A stretch of DNA of 64,000 nucleotides from assembly GCA_017743475.1 (NCBI GenBank), contig JAGHYV010000005.1:17931-81930 (forward strand), in the 5' to 3' direction. This stretch comes from Roseiflexus sp. Lineage in GTDB: Bacteria; Chloroflexota; Chloroflexia; Chloroflexales; Roseiflexaceae. The notes beneath the pieces are model-generated. The model did not search any database, had not been told where the DNA came from, and saw nothing but the letters and a program-made list of their open reading frames with translations. The position numbers and the translations under genes are program-made. Shown here piece after piece: positions 43,689-52,911 of this stretch (position 1 is its first letter; the number at the start of each line of letters is the position of its first letter).

Positions 43689-45080
43689 ATGTCCAATCTC
43701 ACATATCTGACAATCGCCGAAGCCGCCGATCTGCTAGCGCGGCGTGAGATCACCGCAGTCGAATTGACTGAAGCGCACTTGCGTCGGATTGACGCCCATG
43801 ACGCCCGCCTCAACAGTTTTATCACCATCACCTCTGACCATGCACTCGCACAGGCGCGCGCTGCCGATGCTGAACTGACCCGCGGCGTTCGGCGTGGTCC
43901 GTTACACGGCATCCCAATTGCGCTGAAAGATCTGTACGATACTGCCGGCATTCGCACCACTGCTGGCTCGACATTCTTCGCTGACCGCATCCCCGACACC
44001 GATGCCCGCGCTGTAACGCTGCTCTACCAGGCAGGCGCGGTGCTCCTCGGTAAATTGAACATGCACGAGTGGGCGCTGGGAGTGACTAACATTAACCCAC
44101 ACTACGGTCCCTCACGCAACCCCTGGGACCCATCACGCATCACCGGCGGTTCGTCTGGCGGCGCCGCTGCCGCGCTGGCAGCCGGTCTCTGCATGGGCGC
44201 ACTGGGCAGCGATACCGGCGGCAGCATCCGTATTCCAGCGTCTCTCTGCGGCATTGTTGGTCTTAAGCCAACCTTTGGGCGGGTAAGCCTGCAAGGGGTT
44301 ATTCCGCTGAGCTGGAACCTCGACCACGCTGGTCCGATGGCGCGTACAGTGACCGATGCCGCACTGCTGCTCCAGGCAATTGCCGGATATGACCCGGAGG
44401 ATCCAGTGAGCGTCGCGCTGCCGGTTGATAATCTGCTTGCAACGATCGATGCAGGTGTGACCGGATGGCGTATCGCCCTGGCAACCGATGCACACTTCAG
44501 TGAAGCTGATCCGGAAGTTATTTCCGCCATTCGTCGCGCGGCAACCGTTTTCGAGGAACTAGGCGCCCACGTCGAAGCGGTTGATCTCAGCCAGGGGCGT
44601 GAAGCAGCGCAAATGAACGCGCTGATGACGACAAGCGATGCAGCTGCATTCCACCGCGACCGTCTGCGCGATTACCCGCACCGGTTCGGCGCCGATGTAC
44701 TGGCGCGCATGGAACGAGGCGCGCAGTTCACCTCGACTGAGTATGTTCTGGCGCGTCGCTTTCAGAGCGAATGGCGCCGACGTCTGGAGCGCCTCTTCGA
44801 TCAGTTCGATCTATTGTTGACGCCTGCCACACCGATCACTGCGCCGGTCATCGAAGGGCTGGATTCAATCGAAGCGGCGCGTCAGTTGACCCGCTGCACT
44901 GCGCCGTTCAATCTCGCCGGTCTCCCTGCGCTCTCGCTGCCGTGCGGTCTAAGCGCTGCAGGATTGCCGGTCGGGTTGCAGATCGTCGCCGCGCCCTGGA
45001 ACGAAGCACGGGTGCTGCGCGCGGGCAGGGCTTTCGAGAGTGCAACGCAATGGCATCGCCAGACACCGCCAGGATGGTGA
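43689..45080 (+). CDS. Amidase (amidase signature family)
   Basis: Ser-cisSer-Lys hydrolase of the GatA/amidase family, 463 residues. The Lys is in GIPIALKDLYDTAGIRTTAG, the signature is RITGGSSGGAAAALAAGLCM with the cis-Ser, and the nucleophile Ser is in GSDTGGSIRIPASLCG. The C-terminal NLAGLPALSLPCGLSAAGLP is present. It could be GatA, but no gatC or gatB is adjacent and the length is slightly short, so a stand-alone amidase is more likely. AGGAGG lies before the ATG. It is followed four bases later by the DUF72 gene. Confidence 0.9.
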   Translation: MSNLTYLTIAEAADLLARREITAVELTEAHLRRIDAHDARLNSFITITSDHALAQARAADAELTRGVRRGPLHGIPIALKDLYDTAGIRTTAGSTFFADRIPDTDARAVTLLYQAGAVLLGKLNMHEWALGVTNINPHYGPSRNPWDPSRITGGSSGGAAAALAAGLCMGALGSDTGGSIRIPASLCGIVGLKPTFGRVSLQGVIPLSWNLDHAGPMARTVTDAALLLQAIAGYDPEDPVSVALPVDNLLATIDAGVTGWRIALATDAHFSEADPEVISAIRRAATVFEELGAHVEAVDLSQGREAAQMNALMTTSDAAAFHRDRLRDYPHRFGADVLARMERGAQFTSTEYVLARRFQSEWRRRLERLFDQFDLLLTPATPITAPVIEGLDSIEAARQLTRCTAPFNLAGLPALSLPCGLSAAGLPVGLQIVAAPWNEARVLRAGRAFESATQWHRQTPPGW

Positions 45081-45083
45081 GGC

Positions 45084-45965
45084 ATGACGTCCGCCGGCGA
45101 CCAACCACGGTTCTATCTCGGCTGCGCAGTCTGGGCGCACCCATCCTGGAGCGGTGTTCTCTTTCCCCGCAATGCGCGCAGCACCGACTATCTGCGTCTC
45201 TACAGCCGACGCCTGACCACTGTTGAAGGGAATACCACCTTTTACGCCATACCGTCTGCCGAGACAGTACGGCGCTGGGCGGAGGAAACACCACCATCGT
45301 TCCGGTTCTGCTTCAAACTCCCACGCGATATCAGTCACCAGGGACCACTGATGGCACGGATGCGCGAGACAGAGGTGTTTGTGCAACGCATGGCGCCGCT
45401 CGGCGAGCGACTGGGACCGTTTTTCCTGCAACTTCCGCCCGGCTATTCACCTTGTCAGATTGACGATCTCGCCGCGTGGTTGCAAGCGTGGCCTCCCACC
45501 ATCCCGCTGGCTATTGAAGTGCGCCACAGTGACTGGTATACCCCCCAGGAAGAAGCGGCGCTCATGGCGTTGCTGGAACGTCACGGCGTCGGGAGGGTGT
45601 TGATGGATGTGCGCCCGCTCGACCTGGGACCGTTGCCCGGCGCAGATGAAGACCTACGCCGCGCACGCGACAACAAGCCGGATGTGCCGCTGCACCCGCT
45701 CCGAAGCGCATCATTCACCCTGATACGCTACATCGGTCATCCCGATGTGGCACGGAACGATCCGCTGCTCAACGAATGGGCGGCGCGATTGCGCACGTGG
45801 ATCGCGGAAGGCACGACTGTCTTCTTTTTCATGCACTGTCCCGTAGAACGCGAGTCGCCGCTCCTCTGTCGCGCACTGCAACGCCGCCTTGAAAGCGCAC
45901 CCGGCGTACCGCCGCTGCCGTGGGACAGCGCAATCGATGACGGCGAGCAACTGACACTGTTTTGA
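45084..45965 (+). CDS. DUF72 family protein (YecE-like)
   Basis: TIM-barrel-like protein of unknown activity, 293 residues. It matches DUF72 in LGCAVWAHPSWSGVLFP, LTTVEGNTTFYAIPSAETVR, FKLPRDISHQGPL, LGPFFLQLPPGYSP and IAEGTTVFFFMHCPVERESP. No signal peptide. The start is four bases after the amidase stop, so the two are translationally linked. Biochemical function is not established for the family. Confidence 0.9.
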   Translation: MTSAGDQPRFYLGCAVWAHPSWSGVLFPRNARSTDYLRLYSRRLTTVEGNTTFYAIPSAETVRRWAEETPPSFRFCFKLPRDISHQGPLMARMRETEVFVQRMAPLGERLGPFFLQLPPGYSPCQIDDLAAWLQAWPPTIPLAIEVRHSDWYTPQEEAALMALLERHGVGRVLMDVRPLDLGPLPGADEDLRRARDNKPDVPLHPLRSASFTLIRYIGHPDVARNDPLLNEWAARLRTWIAEGTTVFFFMHCPVERESPLLCRALQRRLESAPGVPPLPWDSAIDDGEQLTLF

Positions 45966-45969
45966 ACCC

Positions 45970-46002
45970 ACCCTGCCCTCGCTCCTATAACAAATGTGAA
46001 CT
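45970..46002 (+). repeat. Partial right end of TGTTCACA-family element
   Basis: TGCCCTCGCTCC followed by AAATGTGAAC (about 45974-46001) matches the right end of the 100-bp element (TGCCCTTGCTTCC then AAATGTGAAC at 34164-34191). The left half is absent. It lies between the DUF72 stop and the cobalamin riboswitch. Confidence 0.4.
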
Positions 46003-46065
46003 CTTACCTATCCTCCTCACTTGCACGCCTGATGAAGATGTGCTATTATCTCAGTACTCCTACCA

Positions 46066-46198
46066 AGTGAATACCGTCGCGGTGACCCGTAGGCCCGGAT
46101 GCCAGGGCGTAAAGGTGGAAGCTGGTGCAAGTCCAGCGCTGTGCCGCAACTGTAACCGGTGACAATCACCGGAAGCCAGGATGCCTGCCGCGATGCTG
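46066..46198 (+). promoter_or_regulatory. Cobalamin (B12) riboswitch
   Basis: Aptamer of the adenosylcobalamin type upstream of the BtuF-ferredoxin-BtuCD operon. Conserved elements are GGTGACCCGTAG in the first part, GGAAGCTGGTGCAAGTCC and GCTGTGCCGCAACTGTAA (B12 box core), and GGAAGCCAGGATGCCTGCCG closing. The start and end are approximate. Binding of B12 should turn off the operon through the terminator at 46276-46302. Confidence 0.9.
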
Positions 46199-46275
46199 AA
46201 TGTGTTCGACCCTTCTCGAGCCAAGGAGGAGAACATGACTGACCCCCCTTCTCTACACAGCGGGCAGGTCATGTT

Positions 46276-46302
46276 GCCCCGGTTCTCGGAAGAGACCGGG
46301 GC
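46276..46302 (+). terminator. Riboswitch expression-platform terminator
   Basis: GCCCCGGT and ACCGGGGC pair (46276-46283 with 46295-46302) around an eleven-base loop; AGTTTGTT follows. The U run is modest, so termination may be partial. It is placed about 80 bases after the aptamer and 77 before the first supported ATG. Confidence 0.6.
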
Positions 46303-46378
46303 AGTTTGTTGGCGGGCGATGGAACAATGCCTGTGCGAAACGCCGTCTGTGCCGCACAAGCGGAGGTTTCATACGCCT

Positions 46379-46606
46379 ATGAGTGATAACGACGACGATG
46401 ACCTGCACCGCGAACTCGCACACTGCCAGGAACGCCTGCTGCGGATCGAACAGGACCTGGCGCTGCTCGGATGGCTGCCCACATCGTATGCCTGGACGCT
46501 GGTGGAACAGTTGCACCACGAGCATGCCAGATGCGCGTGGCTCTGGCGGCTGATCGGTGTGTCAGATCGCAACGCCTCACGAGATGAGCGCCGGGATCGC
46601 AGATGA
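46379..46606 (+). CDS. Small unknown protein, first gene of B12-uptake operon
   Basis: 75 residues: MSDNDDDDLHRELAHCQERL, then RIEQDLALLGWLPTSYAWTL and a basic tail. GGAGG lies 12 bases upstream. I do not recognise the family; the heptads suggest a helical hairpin. The same frame is open upstream to an ATG at 46235 with a perfect AAGGAGGAG site inside the riboswitch expression platform, which would give 124 residues and place the terminator hairpin inside the gene. Which start is used decides whether regulation is by translation or by termination. Confidence 0.55.
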   Translation: MSDNDDDDLHRELAHCQERLLRIEQDLALLGWLPTSYAWTLVEQLHHEHARCAWLWRLIGVSDRNASRDERRDRR

Positions 46607-46691
46607 GCACGTTCCCGGACACTGCCCGCGTCTTCCGTATCCATCGGCGGACGGTAGAACCGGTTTGCTGAAACCTGCGTGGAGGAAACAT

Positions 46692-47996
46692 ATGCGACGA
46701 GTATCCCGCTGGATACCTCTCTTGCTGCTGGTGACGGCGTTAATCGCGTGCGGCGGTCAGCAAAGCGCAGCGCCGACACCAACAGGTGCACTTCAGGCGC
46801 CGACGAGCGCGCCAACCATCGCACCAACCGTTGTACCAACGGCTGAGCCCACAGCAGCGCCAACCGTTGCGGCGCCGGAAGCGCCGACCGCAAATCTGAC
46901 CGAAGGATGCGTCACCGACTACGATCCAGCGATCGATTACTTCCCAGAAAAAGTCACTCTGAGCGATTCGGTTGGCTGGACAATCGAGTACTTCAACAAC
47001 TACAAAGTTATTACCGTGCTCAACCCCTGGCGCAACGCCGATGTACAGTTTCGCTATGTCCTGGTGCAATGCGGCACACCCCCGCCCCCAGATACCGGTG
47101 ATGCGCTGATAATCGAGGTGCCGGTGAACAGCATCGTTGCGATGTCCACCACACAGTTGCCGCATCTCAGCGAACTTGGCGTGCTCGATAAACTGGTCGG
47201 CGTTGATAGTTTCCTGTACATCAACAATCCCGATGTGCGCAAGAAGATCGAAGCCGGCGAACTCGTCGAGATCGGCGGCGGCGGGCAGGTCAACGTCGAA
47301 CAGGCGCTTGACCTGCAGCCAGACCTGATAATGACCTATGGCGTCGGCAATCCGGAATACGATGCTCACCCCAAATTGCTCGAAGCCAACCTGAAGGTCG
47401 TGCTGAACAGCGAGTACATGGAAACGTCGCCCCTGGGACGCGCCGAGTGGATCAAGTTCACGGCGGCATTCTTCAACCGGGAAGCAAAGGCGACTGAGGT
47501 CTACAACACGATTGCGAGCCGCTACAAGGAGATAGCCGCGAAAGCGCGCAACGTTGCAACCAGACCGACGGTGTTCGGTAATGCACCGTTCCAGGGAACG
47601 TGGTTCATGCCAGGAGGCAGAAGCTACGTCGCCCAACTGCTGGCTGACGCCGGCGCCGACTACCTCTGGGCGGATGACACCTCAACCGGGAGCCAGCCGC
47701 TGAGTTTTGAAGAGGTGTTCGAGCGTGCCCGCAATGCCGATTTCTGGCTGAATCCGGGTTCATGGAAGAGTCTGTCCGAAATCAAGGCGGCAGATGAGCG
47801 CCTCACCGGGTTCGCCGCCTTCCAGAACGGCAACGTCTTCAACAACAACAAGCGCCTCAACGAGAACGGCGGCAACGACTATTGGGAAACCGGCGTAACG
47901 AACCCGCACCTGGTGCTGGCGGACCTGATCAAGATTTTCCATCCGGAACTGTTGCCGGACCACGAATTGTATTTCTACCAGCAACTGACACCATAG
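46692..47996 (+). CDS. btuF: Cobalamin/siderophore-binding lipoprotein (BtuF family)
   Basis: Periplasm-facing solute-binding protein of a FecB/BtuF-type importer. The ATG at 46692 follows GGAGGAAACAT. A lipoprotein signal with Cys in LIACGGQQ is followed by a Pro/Thr/Ala-rich linker (about residues 25-70), then the binding fold: [76 protein letters not shown] and FVNNNKRLN-like end. At 434 residues it is longer than usual because of the linker and an N-terminal extra domain ([20 protein letters not shown]). Regulation by the riboswitch points to cobalamin. Confidence 0.88.
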   Translation: MRRVSRWIPLLLLVTALIACGGQQSAAPTPTGALQAPTSAPTIAPTVVPTAEPTAAPTVAAPEAPTANLTEGCVTDYDPAIDYFPEKVTLSDSVGWTIEYFNNYKVITVLNPWRNADVQFRYVLVQCGTPPPPDTGDALIIEVPVNSIVAMSTTQLPHLSELGVLDKLVGVDSFLYINNPDVRKKIEAGELVEIGGGGQVNVEQALDLQPDLIMTYGVGNPEYDAHPKLLEANLKVVLNSEYMETSPLGRAEWIKFTAAFFNREAKATEVYNTIASRYKEIAAKARNVATRPTVFGNAPFQGTWFMPGGRSYVAQLLADAGADYLWADDTSTGSQPLSFEEVFERARNADFWLNPGSWKSLSEIKAADERLTGFAAFQNGNVFNNNKRLNENGGNDYWETGVTNPHLVLADLIKIFHPELLPDHELYFYQQLTP

Positions 47997-48004
47997 AGGA
48001 TCGC

Positions 48005-48349
48005 ATGCAGAAGCCCCATATGAATCGGTATGCGCGTCACATCTTCATCTGCACCGGACGCTTCTGCGATCCGCAGGGGCAGGCTATCCATCTGTATGCG
48101 CTTCTGGCACGCCTGCTCGGTCCGCTGGGGCGCTATGAGAATCCGTGTCGGGTCAAACGGGGCACGACACCCTGCCTGGGTGTCTGCTCCGGTGGTCCAA
48201 TCGCCGTTGTTTACCCCGATGGCATCTGGTACCACCACGTCGATGAAGGGGCGCTTGAACGGATTGTACACGAGCATCTGGAACAGAACAGACCCGTCGA
48301 GGAGTATATCTTTCACCGATTGTTTACCGACGAGACGGAGTCGCGCTGA
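48005..48349 (+). CDS. Thioredoxin-like [2Fe-2S] ferredoxin
   Basis: 114 residues from the ATG at 48005 (GAGGA upstream). Cys residues occur as [15 protein letters not shown] and [20 protein letters not shown], with another in ENPCRVKR; the spacing matches the thioredoxin-like 2Fe-2S ferredoxins that accompany cobalamin uptake and corrinoid adenosylation genes. It lies eight bases after btuF and 15 before btuC. It may supply electrons for reducing Co in imported corrinoids. Confidence 0.85.
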   Translation: MQKPHMNRYARHIFICTGRFCDPQGQAIHLYALLARLLGPLGRYENPCRVKRGTTPCLGVCSGGPIAVVYPDGIWYHHVDEGALERIVHEHLEQNRPVEEYIFHRLFTDETESR

Positions 48350-48363
48350 GGCAGACATTGAAG

Positions 48364-49479
48364 ATGGCACAGAAACGCAGCATAACAGACACGTTCCGGG
48401 AACCGGTCACGCCGACGCCGATTGCGTCCTGGCCCCGTCTGGGATTGCGTCCGCTGGCGTTGGCGGCGATGTGCGGCGTTATGATCCTGGCGTTCCTGCT
48501 CAGCCTGAGTTTCGGGTCGGTGCGCATCCCTCTGGAACAGGTGCTGACGATCCTGCTCGGCGGGCAGGCTGAGCGCGCCAGCTGGACAACCATCATCTAC
48601 GATTTTCGCTTACCGAAGGCGTTGACGGCAGCGCTGGCCGGCGCAGCGCTCGGCGTCAGCGGGTTGCAGATGCAGACCCTGTTCCGCAACCCGCTGGCAG
48701 ATCCATTCGTGCTCGGCGTCAGTTCCGGCGCCAGCCTGGGAGTCGCGCTGGTGGTATTGAGCTTCGGCGTCGCCAACACCACCCTGCTCGCAGTCACCGG
48801 TCTGATCGGCAATCTGAGTCTGGCAGCCGCCGCAAGCATCGGCGCCGGTGCAGTGCTGGCGCTGGTGCTGACGCTGGCGCAGCGGGTGCAGAACAGCGTG
48901 ACGCTCCTTATTCTGGGATTGATGATCGGCTACATCACCGGCGCGATTGTCAGCCTGTTGCTCTACTTCAGCATTGCGGAACGCATCCAGGCGTATATCG
49001 CGTGGAGTTTCGGCAGTTTCGGCGGGGTCACCTGGAGTCGGATGCATGTGCTTGCGCCCGCCGTGGGCATTGGGCTATTGCTGGCGCTCATCCTGACGAA
49101 GTCGCTCAACGCGCTCCTGCTTGGCGAAGCATACGCTCGCAGCCTGGGGGTGGACATCCGACGGGCACGGACCGGCATTGTCGCCAGCAGCGCCCTGCTC
49201 GCCGGGGCTGTGACCGCATTCTGCGGACCGATCGCCTTTCTTGGAATCGCCATTCCGCACCTCTGCCGGGGGCTGCTACGCAGCGCCGATCACCGAGTGC
49301 TGATCCCCGCATGCATTCTGGTCGGTGCGACGACTGCGCTGATCGCAGACCTGTTCGCGCAGGCACCAGGAATGAGTGTTATGCTGCCGCTGAATGCCAT
49401 CACTGCACTCATCGGCGCGCCGACGGTCGTCTGGATCATGCTGCGGCGCGAAGTTACGCGAGGAACATTTAGTGTATGA
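48364..49479 (+). CDS. btuC: Cobalamin ABC importer permease (BtuC/FecCD)
   Basis: Ten-helix permease of the FecCD family. ATG at 48364; a TTG six bases earlier is possible. Landmarks are FGSVRIPLEQVLTILLGGQA, RLPKALTAALAGAALGVSGL, GVSSGASLGVALVVL, and AVTAFCGPIAFLGIAIPHLC near the cytoplasmic gate, with HLCRGLLRSADHR. At 371 residues it is normal with a short N-terminal extension. Overlaps btuD by four bases (ATGA). Confidence 0.93.
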   Translation: MAQKRSITDTFREPVTPTPIASWPRLGLRPLALAAMCGVMILAFLLSLSFGSVRIPLEQVLTILLGGQAERASWTTIIYDFRLPKALTAALAGAALGVSGLQMQTLFRNPLADPFVLGVSSGASLGVALVVLSFGVANTTLLAVTGLIGNLSLAAAASIGAGAVLALVLTLAQRVQNSVTLLILGLMIGYITGAIVSLLLYFSIAERIQAYIAWSFGSFGGVTWSRMHVLAPAVGIGLLLALILTKSLNALLLGEAYARSLGVDIRRARTGIVASSALLAGAVTAFCGPIAFLGIAIPHLCRGLLRSADHRVLIPACILVGATTALIADLFAQAPGMSVMLPLNAITALIGAPTVVWIMLRREVTRGTFSV

Positions 49480-50498
49480 GCACAGCGATTCTCGCGACCG
49501 AACACCTGAGTATTGGCTATGCACCACGCCGTGGCCCACGACGGATCGTTGCCAGCAACCTGAATCTGACCCTCCACGCGGGTGAAGTGGTCTGCTTGTT
49601 GGGTCCCAATGGCGTGGGAAAATCGACCCTACTGCGCACGCTGGTGGGGATGCAACCGCCGCTGGATGGACGGGTATGGCTCGATGGCGTCGATCTCTCC
49701 ACGCTGAGCGCCCGCGAGATTGCCCGGCGCGTGAGCGTGGTGCTGACCGAGCGCGTCGAGGTCGGGCAACTGACCGTCTATGCCCTGGTTGCCCTAGGGC
49801 GTCACCCGCATACCGACTGGACCGGACGCCTGACGCCACGCGATGAGGAAGTCGTGCGGCGAGCGCTTGAAGCGGTCGATGCGGTCAACCTGGCCGGGCG
49901 ACCGGTGCACGAACTGAGCGACGGCGAACGGCAACGGGTGATGGTGGCGCGTGCCCTGGCGCAGGAACCGCTAGTGATGGTGCTTGATGAGCCGACGGCC
50001 TTCCTCGATCTGCTGCGACGGGTTGAGATCATGCGCCTGCTGCGTCGCCTAGCGCACGAAACACAGCGGGCAATGATCCTTTCGACCCACGATCTCGACC
50101 TGGCGCTGCGAAGTGCTGATCTCCTCTGGCTCATGGCGCCTGGCGGCGTCGTGCATGTCGGCGCGCCGGAAGACCTGGTGCTCGGCGGAGCATTCGAGGC
50201 AACCTTTGCCGCTGAGGGGATCAGTTTCGACAGTCATCAGGGTCACTTCCGCATCCACCCGCCAACCCAGCGTCGCATCGCGCTGATAGGCGATGGGGTG
50301 ACGCGCGAGTGGACGGCCCGCGCCCTCGAACGTGCCGGCTATGCAGCGGTTACCCCTGATGAGCCGGTCGGATTGTGCATTGCAGTCACCGGCGACGGGC
50401 GTCAACCGTGTTGGGAAGTGCGGATGAACGGCGACGCACCGCAACATGTCCGAACACTGCGCGATCTGGTCGCGCTGGTGCGTCGGATCGAGAGGTAA
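49476..50498 (+). CDS. btuD: Cobalamin ABC importer ATP-binding protein (BtuD)
   Basis: Walker A LLGPNGVGKSTLLRTLVG, signature HELSDGERQRVMVARALAQE, Walker B VMVLDEPTAFLD and switch His in ILSTHDLDLALRS. Residues 1-250 are the ATPase; the last 90 (RIALIGDGVTREWTARALER, AGYAAVTPDEPVG) form an extra domain not usual in BtuD, possibly for regulation. The TAA overlaps an ATG at 50498 of the next open frame, but the supported start of that gene is 50531. Confidence 0.92.
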   Translation: MSTAILATEHLSIGYAPRRGPRRIVASNLNLTLHAGEVVCLLGPNGVGKSTLLRTLVGMQPPLDGRVWLDGVDLSTLSAREIARRVSVVLTERVEVGQLTVYALVALGRHPHTDWTGRLTPRDEEVVRRALEAVDAVNLAGRPVHELSDGERQRVMVARALAQEPLVMVLDEPTAFLDLLRRVEIMRLLRRLAHETQRAMILSTHDLDLALRSADLLWLMAPGGVVHVGAPEDLVLGGAFEATFAAEGISFDSHQGHFRIHPPTQRRIALIGDGVTREWTARALERAGYAAVTPDEPVGLCIAVTGDGRQPCWEVRMNGDAPQHVRTLRDLVALVRRIER

Positions 50499-50530
50499 TG
50501 TATACTCATGAGAGAAGAAAGGATTTCCAC

Positions 50531-51865
50531 ATGCAACAACGATCATTCGCTCTGTTTGCACTCATCCTTCTGCTGCTGGTAGCGGCATGCAGCAGTCCGT
50601 CTGCGACCCAGTCTCCGGCAACTCCAAATGCAACTGCGCCTTCACAGGGCGTCACATTGCGCTGGTCAGTGTGGGGTAGTCCTGAAGAACTGGCAAGTCA
50701 TCAGGCAGTCGCCGATGCATTTATGCAGGCGCACCCTTCGATCAAGATTGTCATCGAACATACACCATGGGAGGGCTATCACACCAAGCTCAAAACGATT
50801 GTAGCCAGCGGCGATCTCTCAGCGCTGCCGGATGTTATGTTTTTAGGTCAGGACTTCAATCAGTATGCCAGCGAGGGAGTCCTAGAAAATTTGACGCCCT
50901 GGATCGAGCGGAGCGGCTATGATCTCAACGACTACTGGCCTGCTCTCATCGAACGTGCAACAATTAACGGTGGGATTTATGGGTTGCAGCGTGATCTCGA
51001 CCTGCGCCTGCTATACTACAATAAGGACCTCTTCGATGAAGCGGGCATCCCTTACCCGGACGAAACATGGACGTGGAACAACTGGGCTGAAGCGGCGAAA
51101 AAACTCTCGATCATCGAAGCAAGCGGGCGCATTGTCCGGTACGGCATCGGTATGGAGACGGGCAAGTGGGGAATGCTGCTGGCGCAAAGCGGTGGCGCCT
51201 ATCTTGACGATCCACGTAACCCCTCACGATGTACACTCGACACTCCTGAGTCACTGCGCGCCCTCAATTTCTACGCCGATTTGCTGAATGCCAACGCAGC
51301 GATGCGTCCGGCAACTCTCCAGCAAATTGGTGGAGATGCGGGCGCCTTCACACAAAAGCAAGTAGCCATGATCGTCCAGAATGCTTCGCGTGCACCGACC
51401 TTCGGTGCAGCCGGAATGAATTTCGATGTAGCGCCGATCCCAATTCCTGAAGGAGGTCGTCGAGTGAACAATTCGGGTGGAGCGCGATGGGTAATGAGCA
51501 GCGCTAGCAAACATAAAGAAGAGGCCTGGACATTTCTCAAGTGGCTGCAAAGCGCCAACGGTGGCATAGATATTTACACAAAGCGCGGAGAAATATTCCC
51601 GGCTCTTCGATCAGTAGCGCAATCACCGAGTTTTCTCCAGGTCGATGCAGCACCACGTAATCGTCAGGCGTTCGTCGTTGAAGCACGTAACGTAAGTCTT
51701 TTCACCTTTGGAGACTTTCCTGAATTCGGCGAACTGAATGACCTGATCATCGAGCCGAACCTCCAGCTGATATGGAGTGGTCAAGCAAGTGTGGAACAGA
51801 CAGTTCCTGAAATATGTCGGCGGGTCAACGAGTTCCTGAAGCAAAATGGCTACCCACGCTCATAG
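50531..51865 (+). CDS. Sugar ABC importer solute-binding lipoprotein
   Basis: Family 1 extracellular solute-binding protein. ATG 50531 with AAAGGA upstream; signal with lipobox LLVAACSSP. The mature part has LRWSVWGSPEELASHQAVAD, AHPSIKIVIEHTPWEGYHTK, LPDVMFLGQDFNQYASEGVL and GGYWYRL-type core elements such as YNKDLFDEAGIPYPDETWTW. It is 444 residues. It partners the two permeases downstream. The ligand is probably an oligosaccharide; the specific sugar cannot be told. It starts 33 bp after btuD, but its role is different from B12 uptake. Confidence 0.92.
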   Translation: MQQRSFALFALILLLLVAACSSPSATQSPATPNATAPSQGVTLRWSVWGSPEELASHQAVADAFMQAHPSIKIVIEHTPWEGYHTKLKTIVASGDLSALPDVMFLGQDFNQYASEGVLENLTPWIERSGYDLNDYWPALIERATINGGIYGLQRDLDLRLLYYNKDLFDEAGIPYPDETWTWNNWAEAAKKLSIIEASGRIVRYGIGMETGKWGMLLAQSGGAYLDDPRNPSRCTLDTPESLRALNFYADLLNANAAMRPATLQQIGGDAGAFTQKQVAMIVQNASRAPTFGAAGMNFDVAPIPIPEGGRRVNNSGGARWVMSSASKHKEEAWTFLKWLQSANGGIDIYTKRGEIFPALRSVAQSPSFLQVDAAPRNRQAFVVEARNVSLFTFGDFPEFGELNDLIIEPNLQLIWSGQASVEQTVPEICRRVNEFLKQNGYPRS

Positions 51866-51932
51866 GCTGGACTCGTCCAAGGTGACCGGAATGCGCCGCG
51901 TCACCAATAGCTACCCACGCTCATAGGCTGGA
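51849..51932 (+). repeat. 23-bp direct repeat with 61-bp period
   Basis: GCTACCCACGCTCATAGGCTGGA occurs at 51849-51871 (the end of the binding-protein gene, including its stop) and again at 51910-51932, just before the permease start. It looks like a local duplication that separates the binding-protein gene from the permease genes. Confidence 0.8.
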
Positions 51933-51939
51933 TACGCTG

Positions 51940-52911
51940 GTGACACAGAAATTGTCAAAACGTACCAGATCATTATCTTTACCGGGGCGCCAGCGGACAT
52001 TATTCCGCTGGCGACCTGATCAGCAGTGGGATGGATACCTATTTGTACTTCCCAGCCTGGCTGGATTGGTTGTCTTTACCGCGTTTCCGGTTATCTTTTC
52101 ACTTGTAATTAGTCTATTTGATTGGAACATGATCGGAAAACCACGTTTTGTTGGCTTCGATAATTATGCTGCATTGTTTACGCGAGATATTATTTTTCGA
52201 GAGGTCTCTTGGAATACTTTGATTTTTCTTGTTAGCATCGTCCCAATCCAAATGGCTTGCAGTATTATGCTTGCTCTTGCACTCAACCTAAGGTTGCGCG
52301 GAAACAGTGTTTTTCGTGTTGTCTACTATATGCCGGTTATTACTACGATTGTCGCTGCAGCAATCATGTTCCAGTTTATATTCGACCGAAATTACGGTAT
52401 CTTGAGCTCTGTAGTCTGGAATCTGGTTGAACGGTGGAGTATACCCATAACCCCGCCAGATTGGTTAAATCACCCTGGATGGGCAAAAGTGGCTGTTATT
52501 ATTCTAACACTCTGGAAAAACATTGGCTTTAGCGCTATCGTTTTTCTAGCTGCCCTTCAATCCATTCCTAAAGAGCTGTACGAGGCAGCCGCTATCGACG
52601 GCGCGAACGTCTGGCATCGCTTTTGGACGATTACATTGCCAATGATCAGCTCAACGACATTCTTCGTCTTTATCATCCTCTGTATCGGTGCTTTTCAACT
52701 GTTTGGTGAATCGTTCATTCTCACGCGTGGAGGTCCCGGCTATGCAACAATGACCATCGTCCAATACATCTACCAGAGTGCCTTTGAGTTCTTTCGCATG
52801 GGACGTGCCTCAGCCGTCGCCTGGGTGCTGTTTGCCGCTGTTTTCGTCTTTACGATCATTCAGTGGCATCTGCAGCGCCGTTGGGTATACTATGAAACTG
52901 GTGAACGCTGA
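51940..52911 (+). CDS. Sugar ABC importer permease (MalF-like)
   Basis: Six or seven helices; the EAA loop is QSIPKELYEAAAIDGANVWH near residue 207, the site where the ATPase docks. It starts with GTG at 51940 (MTQKLSKRTRS). The DNA from here to 53765 is visibly richer in A and T (for example TTTATCTTTTCACTTGTAA) than the GC-rich neighbours, which suggests later acquisition. It ends TGATG, overlapping the next permease. No ATPase gene is adjacent. Confidence 0.9.
   Translation: MTQKLSKRTRSLSLPGRQRTLFRWRPDQQWDGYLFVLPSLAGLVVFTAFPVIFSLVISLFDWNMIGKPRFVGFDNYAALFTRDIIFREVSWNTLIFLVSIVPIQMACSIMLALALNLRLRGNSVFRVVYYMPVITTIVAAAIMFQFIFDRNYGILSSVVWNLVERWSIPITPPDWLNHPGWAKVAVIILTLWKNIGFSAIVFLAALQSIPKELYEAAAIDGANVWHRFWTITLPMISSTTFFVFIILCIGAFQLFGESFILTRGGPGYATMTIVQYIYQSAFEFFRMGRASAVAWVLFAAVFVFTIIQWHLQRRWVYYETGER

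Noticed and set aside
43689..45080. Calling the amidase gatA
   Set aside because: The family motifs fit, but no gatB or gatC neighbour is present, so only the general amidase name is supported.
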